This document shows, one piece after another, positions 25,444 to 33,560 of a stretch of 64,000 bases of DNA. A model generated the notes under the pieces. The model did no database searches. It was not told the origin of the DNA and saw only the letters and a program-made list of their open reading frames with translations. The DNA is from Rubrivivax sp. (lineage in GTDB: Bacteria; Pseudomonadota; Gammaproteobacteria; Burkholderiales; Burkholderiaceae_C). The stretch's first letter is position 1. Every line of letters starts with the position of its first letter. The stretch spans positions 124,001 through 188,000 of the forward strand of contig JADJHR010000006.1 in the NCBI GenBank assembly GCA_016707445.1, given 5' to 3'. The position numbers were made by a program, and so were the translations under genes.

Positions 25444-27315
25444 ATGGTTGACCCGACGCTTCCCTATCCTCGACCCACCGGCCAAGGGCCGCAGGACGCC
25501 ACGCTGAAGACGCCGCTGTCGCAGTTCGGCACGCCGACCGACAGTTCAGCGCCCGGTGACGCCACGCTGCGTCGCCGCGGCGTGCTGCCCGGTGAATCGT
25601 CGCTGCCCTTCGGCACCCTGCCTGGTGGCTCGGCATCCGAGAAGATGCAGCAGGCCGGCCGCTACCAGATCCTCGAGCGCATCGGTCGCGGTGGCATGGC
25701 CACGGTCTTCAAGGCGCACGACCCGACGATCGGGCGTGACGTGGCCATCAAGTTCCTGCATGCCTCGCTGTGCGAAGGCGAGGACTACCGGGGCCGCTTC
25801 CTGCAAGAGGCGCGTGCTGCCGGCGGGCTGTCGCACCCCAACATCGTCATCGTGCACGACGTCGGCGAAATCGAGGGCCGACCCTACATGGCGATGGAGC
25901 TGCTGGCGGGCATCTCGCTGGCCGAAGAGCTCGAAGCCACCAAGACCATCCCGGTACGTGACGCGGTGGTGATGTGCATTCAGCTCGCCCGTGCGCTCGA
26001 CTATGCCCATTCGCGCGGCATCGTTCACCGCGACATCAAGCCGGGCAACATCATGCGGCTGTCGGGCGGCCGCACGGTCAAGGTCACCGACTTCGGCATT
26101 GCGCACATGGACAACGCCATCGAGGCGTCGTCGCACACACGCGCCGGCGACGTGCTCGGCACGCCGCAATACATGTCACCCGAGCAGACACGCGGCGAGC
26201 GGCTGGACGGCCGCTCCGACCTGTTCTCGACCGGCATCGTGCTGTATCAGATGATCGTCGGCGCGCGGCCGTTCCGCGGCGACAGCCTGGTGGCGGTGGC
26301 CACCAAGATCGCCAGCGAGGCAGCCACACCGATCGACAAGTCGCGCACCGACGTGCCGCAGTCGCTGCGCCGCGTGATCGACCGCTGTCTGGCCAAGAGC
26401 CCGGCCCAGCGCTTCCAGTCCGGCGCCGAGCTGGCCAACGCGCTGGTCAAGGTGCTGGCCGAGATCGACGAGGACGCCGCGGAGCAAGGCAGGCCGCGCA
26501 TCGTCCCCTTGCGCGTGAAGTGGGCGGCGATGATGGCGCTGATCGTGGCCGTCGTGATGGGCCTGGCCGCCACCTGGATCACGCACCGCCAGGTGGCCGC
26601 GCTGACGGCGCAGGCGATCGACTACGGGGCGTCGATGACACGTTTCATGGCGGCTCAGAATGCGGCCCTGGTGCTGGGCGAGGAGTGGGAGGCGGTCGAG
26701 GTCACGGTCGAAAAGGTGATGAAGACCGGTGACTACGAGCGCATCACCGTGGCCGACGCCAACGGCGTGGTGCGTGCCGCCAGCGACCCCAGGCTGGTCG
26801 GCCTGGCGTACAAGGCGCCCAGTGGCGAGCCGCTGGGCAGCCGCGACAAGGTGGTGGCCACACGCTACGTCGTCAATGGTGAGCCGATGCTCGGCTTCGA
26901 CGTGCCGGTGACGTTCCAGGACCAGGTCGCCGGCCGTGTGGCTCTGGGCATCCGCGAGGCGCCGCTGATCGCCGTCGCACGGCTGTCGATCTCGCTCATG
27001 ATCGTGCTGGCCGTTGTCACCGTGCTGGCGGTGGCGGTGGCCATGTACTTCGTGGCCAACTGGTTTGCCAAGCCGATCAAGCTCGTCACCGAATCGATGG
27101 CCGAGATGGCCAAGGGCCGTTTCGACCACCGCATCAACGAGCAGCGCAAGGACGAATTCGGACAGCTGTTTGCGGCCTTCGATGCCATGGCGGCGGCGCT
27201 GCAGGAACGAGAAGCCGGGCTCGACCGCACCGTGCTGCAGCCACTGGCTGCGCGCACGCTGGCGGCGCGGCCAGGCACGTCCACCCCGGGGCCGTCGGCG
27301 TCGGGAAGCCCATGA
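25444..27315 (+). CDS. membrane serine/threonine protein kinase with periplasmic sensor and HAMP segment
   Basis: A 623-residue protein. After about 70 unstructured residues the kinase domain runs about 75-335: GRGGMATVF, lysine in VAIKFLH, HRDIKPGNIM, VTDFGIAHMD and GTPQYMSPEQ are intact. Two transmembrane helices (about 365-385 and 512-540) bracket a periplasmic part of about 130 residues that looks like a single-domain sensor (ITVADANGVVRAASDPRLVG). After the second helix comes a HAMP-like segment with FAKPIKLVTESMAEMAKGRF and DEFGQLFAAFDAMAAAL. Such a layout, kinase first and sensor/HAMP last, is uncommon. The ATG at 25444 is used; a TTG two codons upstream is possible. It overlaps the next gene by ATGA. 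Confidence 0.88.
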   Translation: MVDPTLPYPRPTGQGPQDATLKTPLSQFGTPTDSSAPGDATLRRRGVLPGESSLPFGTLPGGSASEKMQQAGRYQILERIGRGGMATVFKAHDPTIGRDVAIKFLHASLCEGEDYRGRFLQEARAAGGLSHPNIVIVHDVGEIEGRPYMAMELLAGISLAEELEATKTIPVRDAVVMCIQLARALDYAHSRGIVHRDIKPGNIMRLSGGRTVKVTDFGIAHMDNAIEASSHTRAGDVLGTPQYMSPEQTRGERLDGRSDLFSTGIVLYQMIVGARPFRGDSLVAVATKIASEAATPIDKSRTDVPQSLRRVIDRCLAKSPAQRFQSGAELANALVKVLAEIDEDAAEQGRPRIVPLRVKWAAMMALIVAVVMGLAATWITHRQVAALTAQAIDYGASMTRFMAAQNAALVLGEEWEAVEVTVEKVMKTGDYERITVADANGVVRAASDPRLVGLAYKAPSGEPLGSRDKVVATRYVVNGEPMLGFDVPVTFQDQVAGRVALGIREAPLIAVARLSISLMIVLAVVTVLAVAVAMYFVANWFAKPIKLVTESMAEMAKGRFDHRINEQRKDEFGQLFAAFDAMAAALQEREAGLDRTVLQPLAARTLAARPGTSTPGPSASGSP

Positions 27316-28415
27316 TGGCGCGCGCGGCATGGCCGCGCGGTCTGACCGCGGCACTGCTGACGTCCGCCCTGGTGCTGGCGGGCTGCGCCTCACGATCGGC
27401 CGCGCCCAGCGCCGGCGTCGGCTTGGCAGAAGCACCGGCGGCTGACACGCCATCCGCGGTCAGCTTGCGCGATCCGGACATCTCTGACATTGCCGGTGCC
27501 CGCGGCCAGGTGCTGGGTCGCAATGACCACCTTCTGCTGTATCGCCCGGCGGCGGGCGACAGTCTGCGCGGCATCGCGGCCCGCTTCCTGGGCAATGCCG
27601 ACCGGGCCTGGTGGCTGGCCGAGGCCAACCCGGGCACCGTGGCCGAAGTCGGCGTGCCGCTGCTGGTGCCCTTGCGCCCGCTCAATCCGCTGGGCGTGCA
27701 TGCCGACCGGATGCAGACGGTGCCCATCCTGTGTTACCACCGGCTGGGCGCGGGTCGCTCGAAGATGATCGTTTCACCCGCCAATTTCGAGGCCCAGATG
27801 ACCTGGCTGGTGCACGCGGGCTATCACGTGGTTCGCCTGCCCGAACTGTCAGCCTTTCTGGCGGGCGAGAAGCCGCTGCCGCAGCGCTCGGTGGTCATCA
27901 CCTTCGACGACGGCTACGAATCGGTGTATCGCCACGCCTTTCCGGTGCTCAAGCGCCTGGGGCTGCCCGCCACGGCTTTCGTCTACATCGACTTCGTGGG
28001 AGGCGGTGATGCCCTGAGCTGGCCACAGATGCAGGAGATGCTGGCTTCGGGTCTGATCGACATCCAGTCGCATACCAAGAGCCATCGCAACCTGGTCGAA
28101 CGCAAGCCCGGCGAGACCGAAGACCGCCATCGAGCTGCCGTCGACCTTGAGCTGCGCGTGCCCCGCGAGACCCTCGAGCGCCGCCTGGCACCACTGCGCG
28201 TGCGCTACCTGGCCTACCCGTATGGCGACGCCGACGAGCTGGTGCTCGATCGTGCGGCGCGCCAGGGCGTCGAGCTGGCGGCCACCGTGATTCCGGGCGG
28301 CAATCCGTTCTATGCGCAACCGCTGCTGCTGCATCGGACCATGATCTTCGGCGACATGAGCCTGGAGACCTTCAAGTCCAAGCTGCAGACCAGCCGACCG
28401 CTCAGCGCGCCGTGA
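27312..28415 (+). CDS. LysM-containing polysaccharide deacetylase lipoprotein
   Basis: A 367-residue lipoprotein: lipobox LAGCAS near residue 24. A LysM-like segment lies near 75-125 (YRPAAGDSLRGIAARFLG, ANPG, VPLLVPL), followed by a carbohydrate esterase 4 / polysaccharide deacetylase domain from about 135 on. The metal-binding motifs are visible: first aspartate pair in VVITFDDGYES and the H-x-x-x-H motif as SHTKSH; YLAYPYGD is the later family strand. It probably deacetylates peptidoglycan or another N-acetyl sugar polymer at the outer-membrane side of the periplasm. Its start overlaps the kinase stop and its stop overlaps the next gene, so it is part of the T6SS/kinase operon. Which polymer it acts on is not known from sequence. 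Confidence 0.87.
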   Translation: MMARAAWPRGLTAALLTSALVLAGCASRSAAPSAGVGLAEAPAADTPSAVSLRDPDISDIAGARGQVLGRNDHLLLYRPAAGDSLRGIAARFLGNADRAWWLAEANPGTVAEVGVPLLVPLRPLNPLGVHADRMQTVPILCYHRLGAGRSKMIVSPANFEAQMTWLVHAGYHVVRLPELSAFLAGEKPLPQRSVVITFDDGYESVYRHAFPVLKRLGLPATAFVYIDFVGGGDALSWPQMQEMLASGLIDIQSHTKSHRNLVERKPGETEDRHRAAVDLELRVPRETLERRLAPLRVRYLAYPYGDADELVLDRAARQGVELAATVIPGGNPFYAQPLLLHRTMIFGDMSLETFKSKLQTSRPLSAP

Positions 28416-29266
28416 TGACCCTTCTGCGCGGGTCGGCCCTGCTGTCGGTCCTGACGCTGCTGCTTTCAGCCTGTGCCTCGCGGCAGGCGCCGCCGGCCGC
28501 ACCGGCGGATGTGCCCGCCGTGGCGCCCGCGCCGGCCCAGACGGTGGATGCCCAGTTGGCGGTTTTCGAGCAGCAGCAGAAACTGCGCGCGCATCGTGCC
28601 GAGACTGAAGGCCGCTGGGCCGATGCCGCCCTGGCGTGGCAAGTCCTGGCGCTGATGCATCCCGGCGACGCGCAGATTGGCGTGCAGCTGGCGGCCGTGC
28701 GGGGCCAGATCGAGTCGCGCCTGAGCGAACGCCGGGCCGCAGCCGAAGCGGCCCGGCAACGCGGTGACCTTGAGCGCGCCGCCGAAGCCTACCTGGACCT
28801 GCTGGCGCTGGTCCCGGGGCAGCGCGCCGCCGCGGACGCGCTGCGCCAGATCGAACGCGAGCGCAACCGGCGCAGCCAGGTCGCGCGCGCCGCGCGCCTG
28901 CAGCCGCCGCGAGGCAATGCCACCGTGCCGGGCATGGCGGCGGGCAGCAGCGCGGATCCTGCGGACCGCAGCAACAGCCTGCGCGAGCACGCCACCATGC
29001 TGGCGCGCCAGGGCGACGTCGACGGGGCCATCCAGATGCTGACCAACGCCGCGCGCTGGCGCCAGCAGCCGGCGCTCAAGTCGCTGCTGGTTGACCTCTA
29101 CGTGCAGAAGGCAGAGTCCTTGCGCCAGCGGCAGCCGCAGGCGGCGCGCGCCGCGGTCGACGCAGCCCTGGCGATCGACCGCCGGCACTCGGCAGCTCAG
29201 GCGCTGCTGAGGCAGCTGTCGCAGCCGGCCGGCGCGGCGGCCGCCCGCCCCGACGCGCCGCGCTGA
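28415..29266 (+). CDS. TPR-like lipoprotein of unknown function
   Basis: A 283-residue predicted lipoprotein: signal LLSVLTLLLSACAS with lipobox cysteine near residue 20, then an Ala/Pro linker. The rest is helical with TPR-like periodicity (WADAALAWQVLALMHPGD, GDLERAAEAYLDLLALVPG, GDVDGAIQMLTNAARW). Such modules bind proteins rather than catalyse. The ATG at 28415 overlaps the TGA of the deacetylase gene; a GTG one codon earlier is the alternative. It ends 11 bases before the convergent LysM/TPR lipoprotein. Its likely job is scaffold or chaperone for the neighbouring envelope proteins; that is inference. Confidence 0.75.
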   Translation: MTLLRGSALLSVLTLLLSACASRQAPPAAPADVPAVAPAPAQTVDAQLAVFEQQQKLRAHRAETEGRWADAALAWQVLALMHPGDAQIGVQLAAVRGQIESRLSERRAAAEAARQRGDLERAAEAYLDLLALVPGQRAAADALRQIERERNRRSQVARAARLQPPRGNATVPGMAAGSSADPADRSNSLREHATMLARQGDVDGAIQMLTNAARWRQQPALKSLLVDLYVQKAESLRQRQPQAARAAVDAALAIDRRHSAAQALLRQLSQPAGAAAARPDAPR

Positions 29267-29284
29267 AGGGCGACCACTCAGCGC
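29260..29284. terminator. hairpin shared by two convergent gene ends
   Basis: GCGCTGA at 29260-29266 pairs with TCAGCGC at 29278-29284 around an 11-base loop. Each arm contains the TGA stop codon of the gene that reads into it. There is no T-run, so termination strength is uncertain. Confidence 0.45.
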
Positions 29285-30246
29285 ACCGTCAACAGCCGGT
29301 CCCGATCGGCAACGGCCTTGTCGCGTTGTTCCCTGGCGGCGCTGTTGTTGGGGTTCTGCGCCAGCTGGACATCGAGACGCCGGATCGTGTTCTCGAGCAG
29401 GCGAATCAGGCCGCTGACCTGGTTCAGTGCCTGGGCCCGTTTAAGTTTGGCGTTAGCATGGTGCGGATCGTGCTCGAGCACGATGTCGAACGCCTGGATC
29501 GCCTCGGAAGGCTTCTGCTGAGCCATCAGCGACAGCCCGTGCCGATATTCGTGCGCAATCACCGTCGCCACGGGCTGCGACGCAGGTACGACAGCAGGGC
29601 GCGTCGGGGGCGGCGCCGGCGCAACAGGCGGCGGCGCTGGCGTTGGTGCAGGCATGGCGGTTGTTGCCGCTGGCGCTGGTGCTGGCAAGGGCTGCTTGCC
29701 GGGCACCTTGATCAACTGGCCCCCTTGCAGCTGGCGCGGCACCTTGATGTCGTTATAGCGCGCCAGCGCGTAGAAGAGGTGAACATCCTTCAGAAACCGG
29801 CCGGCGATGCGCGACAGGCTTTCGCCGGGTTCGACGCGGTAGCTGAAGTGGTCGCGCCCCAGTAGCACCTGAGGGTCGGTCTGAACCTGCTTCAGCAGGC
29901 TTTGTGCCATGCGGTTGCCAGGATCGGTCTGCAAGGCCTTCTGGATCTCGGTCAAGGCCTGCTCTTCGTTGCCGACTTCCAGCAGCTCTACCGCAACGTT
30001 GGCCAGGCGCTGCGCCTGCTGCGCCGCTGCCGGCGACACAGGCAGCACTGGCTCGGCCGGCACGGGTGCCGGCTTGGGCGCTGGGGCCGCCACCGGCGCC
30101 GGTGACGGTGCCGCCGGAGAGGCTGCGGGTGCCGCCGCGGGCTGACTGGCCCCCTGGGGCGTGGTGGTGCACGCCGTGAGCCATCCAGCGCCCGCAAGGG
30201 CCATGCTCAACAAGGCCAGTTGCCTCAGTCTTGGTGTTCGGTCCAT
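29278..30246 (-). CDS. LysM and TPR-like lipoprotein
   Basis: A 322-residue predicted lipoprotein: lipobox LTACTT near residue 26, a long Ala/Pro linker, a first helical repeat pair (VAVELLEVGNEEQALTEIQKA in part), a LysM domain near 125-175 (YRVEPGESLSRIAGRFL, LYALARYN, LIKVPG), a second Pro/Ala linker and a C-terminal TPR-like part (LMAQQKPSEAIQAFDIVLEHDP). The LysM domain should bind peptidoglycan. The ATG at 30246 gives the signal peptide; upstream codons in frame do not look like protein. It points against the T6SS arm but resembles its neighbours (LysM, TPR, lipoprotein), so the three probably act together at the cell wall. Partner and role are not known. Confidence 0.8.
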   Translation of the reverse strand: MDRTPRLRQLALLSMALAGAGWLTACTTTPQGASQPAAAPAASPAAPSPAPVAAPAPKPAPVPAEPVLPVSPAAAQQAQRLANVAVELLEVGNEEQALTEIQKALQTDPGNRMAQSLLKQVQTDPQVLLGRDHFSYRVEPGESLSRIAGRFLKDVHLFYALARYNDIKVPRQLQGGQLIKVPGKQPLPAPAPAATTAMPAPTPAPPPVAPAPPPTRPAVVPASQPVATVIAHEYRHGLSLMAQQKPSEAIQAFDIVLEHDPHHANAKLKRAQALNQVSGLIRLLENTIRRLDVQLAQNPNNSAAREQRDKAVADRDRLLTVR

Positions 30247-30399
30247 GCTTGCGGCCTGCGCGCGCAGACGTGTGATGAATGTCGCTGGGCGCCGGACCCC
30301 CTGTCCCGCGCCGCCTGGAACGCACATTATCGGCGAGCCCTTGCGCGCCGCCGCATCTTCGATACGTCCGCGACCAGCGACCACCGGTCTGCGGTCGGG

Positions 30400-30705
30400 T
30401 CAGCCCGGTCGGGTCAGACGTTCCAGCCGCGCCAGCCCGTGCAGTGCCTGCGCGGCGTTGCGCCCGCACATCTCGAGGCTGGGCTGAAGCGAGCGACAAA
30501 CCCCCGGCCTTTCGGCCCGGCCGAAGAGGCGACAGCGCAATTGTTCGTCGAGTTGCACACAAGCCTGGCCCGCAGGCTTGGCGCGGGCCGGCCGCCCACC
30601 CAGGCCGGGAATGGGCGTCGAGATCGAAGGCGCGATGCAGCAGGCGCCGCACCCGGGGCGACACCCGGGGCCGCACCAGGCAGCGCTGTCGCCCATCGAT
30701 TCCAT
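30400..30705 (-). CDS. YkgJ-family cysteine cluster protein
   Basis: A 101-residue protein with the YkgJ (zinc/iron-chelating) cysteine pattern: CGPGCRPGCGACCIAPSIS near the N-terminus, then C-x(5)-L-x-C-x-LF and CRSLQPSLEMCG. The spacing and the PSIS-P and LF-R-P-C elements match the small proteobacterial members. Function in the family is unknown; metal binding is assumed from the cysteines. Start is at 30705, with an alternative ATG three codons later at 30696 that has GGAA just upstream. The gene is divergent from mnmG, about 100 bp away. Note that a much longer open frame runs on into mnmG antisense; that is a GC artefact. Confidence 0.82.
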   Translation of the reverse strand: MESMGDSAAWCGPGCRPGCGACCIAPSISTPIPGLGGRPARAKPAGQACVQLDEQLRCRLFGRAERPGVCRSLQPSLEMCGRNAAQALHGLARLERLTRPG

Positions 30706-30807
30706 CGACCGATTATGGTGGCGTGGGCCGACGCGCCGACGCCTGACCGGCGGCGCTCCTAAAATCGCGCGTTTGGGCCCGCCCCCAAGGCAGGCCGGAA
30801 CGCGCCC

Positions 30808-32805
30808 ATGCTGCACCCTCAAGAATTCGACGTCATCGTGGTTGGTGGTGGCCATGCCGGCACCGAGGCCGCGCTGGCCGCCGCGCGCATGGGTTGCAAC
30901 ACGCTGCTGCTGACGCACAACATCGAGACCCTGGGGCAGATGAGTTGCAACCCGTCGATCGGTGGCATCGGCAAGGGGCATCTGGTCAAGGAGATCGACG
31001 CGCTGGGCGGTGCCATGGCGGCAACCACCGATGAGGCCGGCATCCAGTTCCGCATGCTCAACCGCTCCAAGGGGCCGGCCGTGCGCGCGACCCGGGCACA
31101 GGCCGATCGCATGCTGTACAGGGCGGCCATTCGACAGCGCCTGGAAAACCAGCCACGGCTTTGGCTGTTCCAGCAGGCGGTGGACGACCTGCTGCTGCAG
31201 GGCGATCGTGTGGTCGGCGCGGTGACCCAGATCGGGCTGCGGTTCCGCGCACGGGCGGTGGTGTTGACGGCGGGCACCTTTCTTGACGGCCGCATCCACG
31301 TCGGCCTGCAGAACCACGCCGCCGGACGCGCCGGCGACCCGCCGTCGATCAGCCTGTCGGCGCGGCTGAAGGAGCTGAAACTGCCGCAAGGCCGCTTGAA
31401 GACCGGCACCCCGCCGAGGCTGGACGGCCGTTCGATCGATTTCTCGAGGCTGCTCGAACAGCCCGGCGACGGCATGCCCGGCTGCGACGGTTCGCCGCCG
31501 ACCACGCCCATGCCGGTGTTCAGTTTTCTCGGCCGGCCCGAGCAGCATCCGCCGCAACGGCCGTGCTGGATCACGCACACCAACGCGCGCACTCACCAGA
31601 TCATCCGCGGCGGCTTCGACCGCAGCCCGATGTTCACTGGCGTGATCGGGGGCGTTGGGCCCCGCTATTGCCCGAGCATCGAGGACAAGGTCAACCGCTT
31701 TGCCGACAAGGACTCGCACCAGATCTTTCTGGAGCCCGAGGGGCTGACGACGAACGAGTACTACCCGAATGGCATCTCGACCTCGCTGCCCTTCGACATC
31801 CAGATCGCCGCCGTGCGGTCGATGACGGGCCTGGAGCAGGCACACATCCTGCGGCCCGGTTATGCGATCGAATACGACTATTTCGACCCGCGCGAGCTGC
31901 GGCCCAGCTTCGAGACGGGGGCGCTGCGCGGGTTGTTCTTCGCAGGCCAGATCAACGGCACCACGGGCTACGAAGAGGCTGCGGCCCAGGGCCTGTTCGC
32001 CGGGGCCAACGCCGCGCTGCAGGTGCTGGGCCGCGACGCCTGGCTGCCGGCGCGTCACGAGGCCTACCTGGGGGTGCTGGTCGACGACCTGGTGGGCAAG
32101 GGGGTGACCGAGCCGTACCGCATGTTCACCAGCCGCGCCGAGTTTCGGCTGCAACTGCGCGAGGACAACGCCGACCTGCGGCTGACCGAAGTGGGCCGCA
32201 GGCTGGGACTGGTCGACGACACGCGCTGGGATGCGTTTTCGCGCAAGCGCGACCGCCTGGCTGCCGAGCTCGAGCGTCTGCGCAGCACCTGGTTGCGCCC
32301 GCAGACGGTGCCAGCGGCAGACGCCGAGCGCCTGCTCGGCAAGGCGATGGAGCATGAACACAGCCTGGCCGACCTGCTGCGACGACCGGGGGTGGGCCAT
32401 GACGTCATCTGCGAACTGGCCACCATCGCCAGGCCCGAGATCGCTGTTTCACGTGAAACTTTACGCCGCGACTGGGGTGTGCGCGAAGCCGACGCGGTGA
32501 TCGAACAGGCCGAGATCGCCTTGAAGTACGCCGGCTACATCGATAAGCAGAACGACGAGGTGGCGCGAGCCGCGCACTTCGAGCACCTGCCGCTGCCCGC
32601 CGACCTGGACTACGGTCAGATCGGTGCATTGTCGTTCGAGGTGCGGCAGAAGCTGAAGCAGCATCGTCCGGCGACACTGGGCCAGGCCGCGCGCCTGTCC
32701 GGCATGACCCCTGCGGCGGTGTCGCTGCTGCTGGTGCATTTGAAGAAGGGTCGATTCCAGGGCTTCGATCGCACCTCCACCCCGGTGCGGGATGTTGCCG
32801 CCTGA
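30808..32805 (+). CDS. mnmG: tRNA uridine-5-carboxymethylaminomethyl modification enzyme MnmG (GidA)
   Basis: A 665-residue MnmG. The FAD-binding Rossmann motif VVGGGHAGTEAALAAARMG starts at about residue 10, MSCNPSIGGIGKGHLVKEID follows, and FAGQINGTTGYEEAAAQGL is near 380; the C-terminal helical part ends ...KGRFQGFDR. With MnmE it builds the cmnm5 group on wobble uridine 34 of certain tRNAs, using FAD and methylene-tetrahydrofolate. It is the first gene of the mnmG-rsmG-parA neighbourhood typical for origin-near DNA. Its last 14 bases overlap rsmG. A parS-like site lies inside its coding sequence at 32445. No anomaly in the protein. Confidence 0.97.
   Translation: MLHPQEFDVIVVGGGHAGTEAALAAARMGCNTLLLTHNIETLGQMSCNPSIGGIGKGHLVKEIDALGGAMAATTDEAGIQFRMLNRSKGPAVRATRAQADRMLYRAAIRQRLENQPRLWLFQQAVDDLLLQGDRVVGAVTQIGLRFRARAVVLTAGTFLDGRIHVGLQNHAAGRAGDPPSISLSARLKELKLPQGRLKTGTPPRLDGRSIDFSRLLEQPGDGMPGCDGSPPTTPMPVFSFLGRPEQHPPQRPCWITHTNARTHQIIRGGFDRSPMFTGVIGGVGPRYCPSIEDKVNRFADKDSHQIFLEPEGLTTNEYYPNGISTSLPFDIQIAAVRSMTGLEQAHILRPGYAIEYDYFDPRELRPSFETGALRGLFFAGQINGTTGYEEAAAQGLFAGANAALQVLGRDAWLPARHEAYLGVLVDDLVGKGVTEPYRMFTSRAEFRLQLREDNADLRLTEVGRRLGLVDDTRWDAFSRKRDRLAAELERLRSTWLRPQTVPAADAERLLGKAMEHEHSLADLLRRPGVGHDVICELATIARPEIAVSRETLRRDWGVREADAVIEQAEIALKYAGYIDKQNDEVARAAHFEHLPLPADLDYGQIGALSFEVRQKLKQHRPATLGQAARLSGMTPAAVSLLLVHLKKGRFQGFDRTSTPVRDVAA
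32445..32460. promoter_or_regulatory. parS site inside mnmG
   Basis: TGTTTCACGTGAAACT matches the chromosomal parS consensus TGTTTCACGTGAAACA at 15 of 16 bases, including the central CACGTG palindrome. It is 1.7 kb upstream of parA and 4.9 kb upstream of parB. ParB should nucleate here. Confidence 0.9.
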
Positions 32806-33469
32806 CCGGGCGTCGGCGCACGCCGCTGCGTCAGCCCTGGGCCTGGCGCTGAGCGACGCACAGGCCGATCGGCTGCTGGGCTTCCTGGCCCTGCTGCAAC
32901 GCTGGAACACCACCTACAACCTGACCGCCATCCGCGACCCGGCCGCAATGTGGCTGCAGCATGTGCTGGACTGCATGGCTGCAGTACCGGCGATCCGCAA
33001 AAAGCGGCCAGCTGACCGCCGCGCCCGCATCCTGGATGTCGGCAGCGGCGGCGGTCTGCCGGGCGTCGTCTGGGCGGTACTGATGCCCGAGGTCGACATC
33101 ACCTGCGTCGACACGGTGGGCAAGAAGGCGGCGTTCATCCGCCAGGCCGCGGGCGAACTCGGGCTGCCCAACCTCAGTGCGCGGCATGCGCGCGTCGAGT
33201 CGCTGCACGACGCGCACTTCGATCTGATCACCTCCCGCGCGTTTGCGTCGTTGCAGGATTTCACGCGGCTGACCCGGCACCTGCTGCGCGACGACGGCTG
33301 CTGGGTGGCCATGAAAGGCCGACGCCCCGACGACGAACTGGCCGCCCTGGGCTGGCCAGACGCCCTGTTTCACGTGGAACCATTGATCGTTCCTGGGCTG
33401 GACGCAGAGCGCTGCCTGGTCTGGTTGAAAGGTGACGCTTTGCCCGCGTCGAAACCCTTGGCCACCTGA
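32792..33469 (+). CDS. rsmG: 16S rRNA m7G527 methyltransferase RsmG (GidB)
   Basis: A 225-residue RsmG. The SAM-binding motif is LDVGSGGGLPGVV near residue 82, preceded by the family segment LQRWNTTYNLTAIRDP and HVLDCMA, and followed by TSRAFASLQDF. It methylates G527 of 16S rRNA. Start is the ATG at 32792, inside the last codons of mnmG (14-base overlap), the usual arrangement. A second parS-like site at 33366 lies in its 3' part and is read as FHVEP. The protein is of normal length. Confidence 0.96.
   Translation: MLPPDRASAHAAASALGLALSDAQADRLLGFLALLQRWNTTYNLTAIRDPAAMWLQHVLDCMAAVPAIRKKRPADRRARILDVGSGGGLPGVVWAVLMPEVDITCVDTVGKKAAFIRQAAGELGLPNLSARHARVESLHDAHFDLITSRAFASLQDFTRLTRHLLRDDGCWVAMKGRRPDDELAALGWPDALFHVEPLIVPGLDAERCLVWLKGDALPASKPLAT
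33366..33381. promoter_or_regulatory. second parS-like site inside rsmG
   Basis: TGTTTCACGTGGAACC has the CACGTG core and matches the degenerate parS consensus TGTTNCACGTGNAACA at 15 of 16 positions (last base differs). It lies 0.9 kb from the first site. Slightly weaker than the site at 32445. Confidence 0.75.
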
Positions 33470-33560
33470 GCGCAAAACTACACTAGCGTCTGCAGTGTTC
33501 ACCCTGCCCAGGCGGCGCTGGCCACCACCGCACCGACACACGGCGCTCCAGAGGACTCCC

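Noticed and set aside
30400..32400. A 666-codon minus-strand frame antisense to mnmG
   Set aside because: Only its last about 100 codons (YkgJ cysteine cluster) look like protein; the rest mirrors mnmG.
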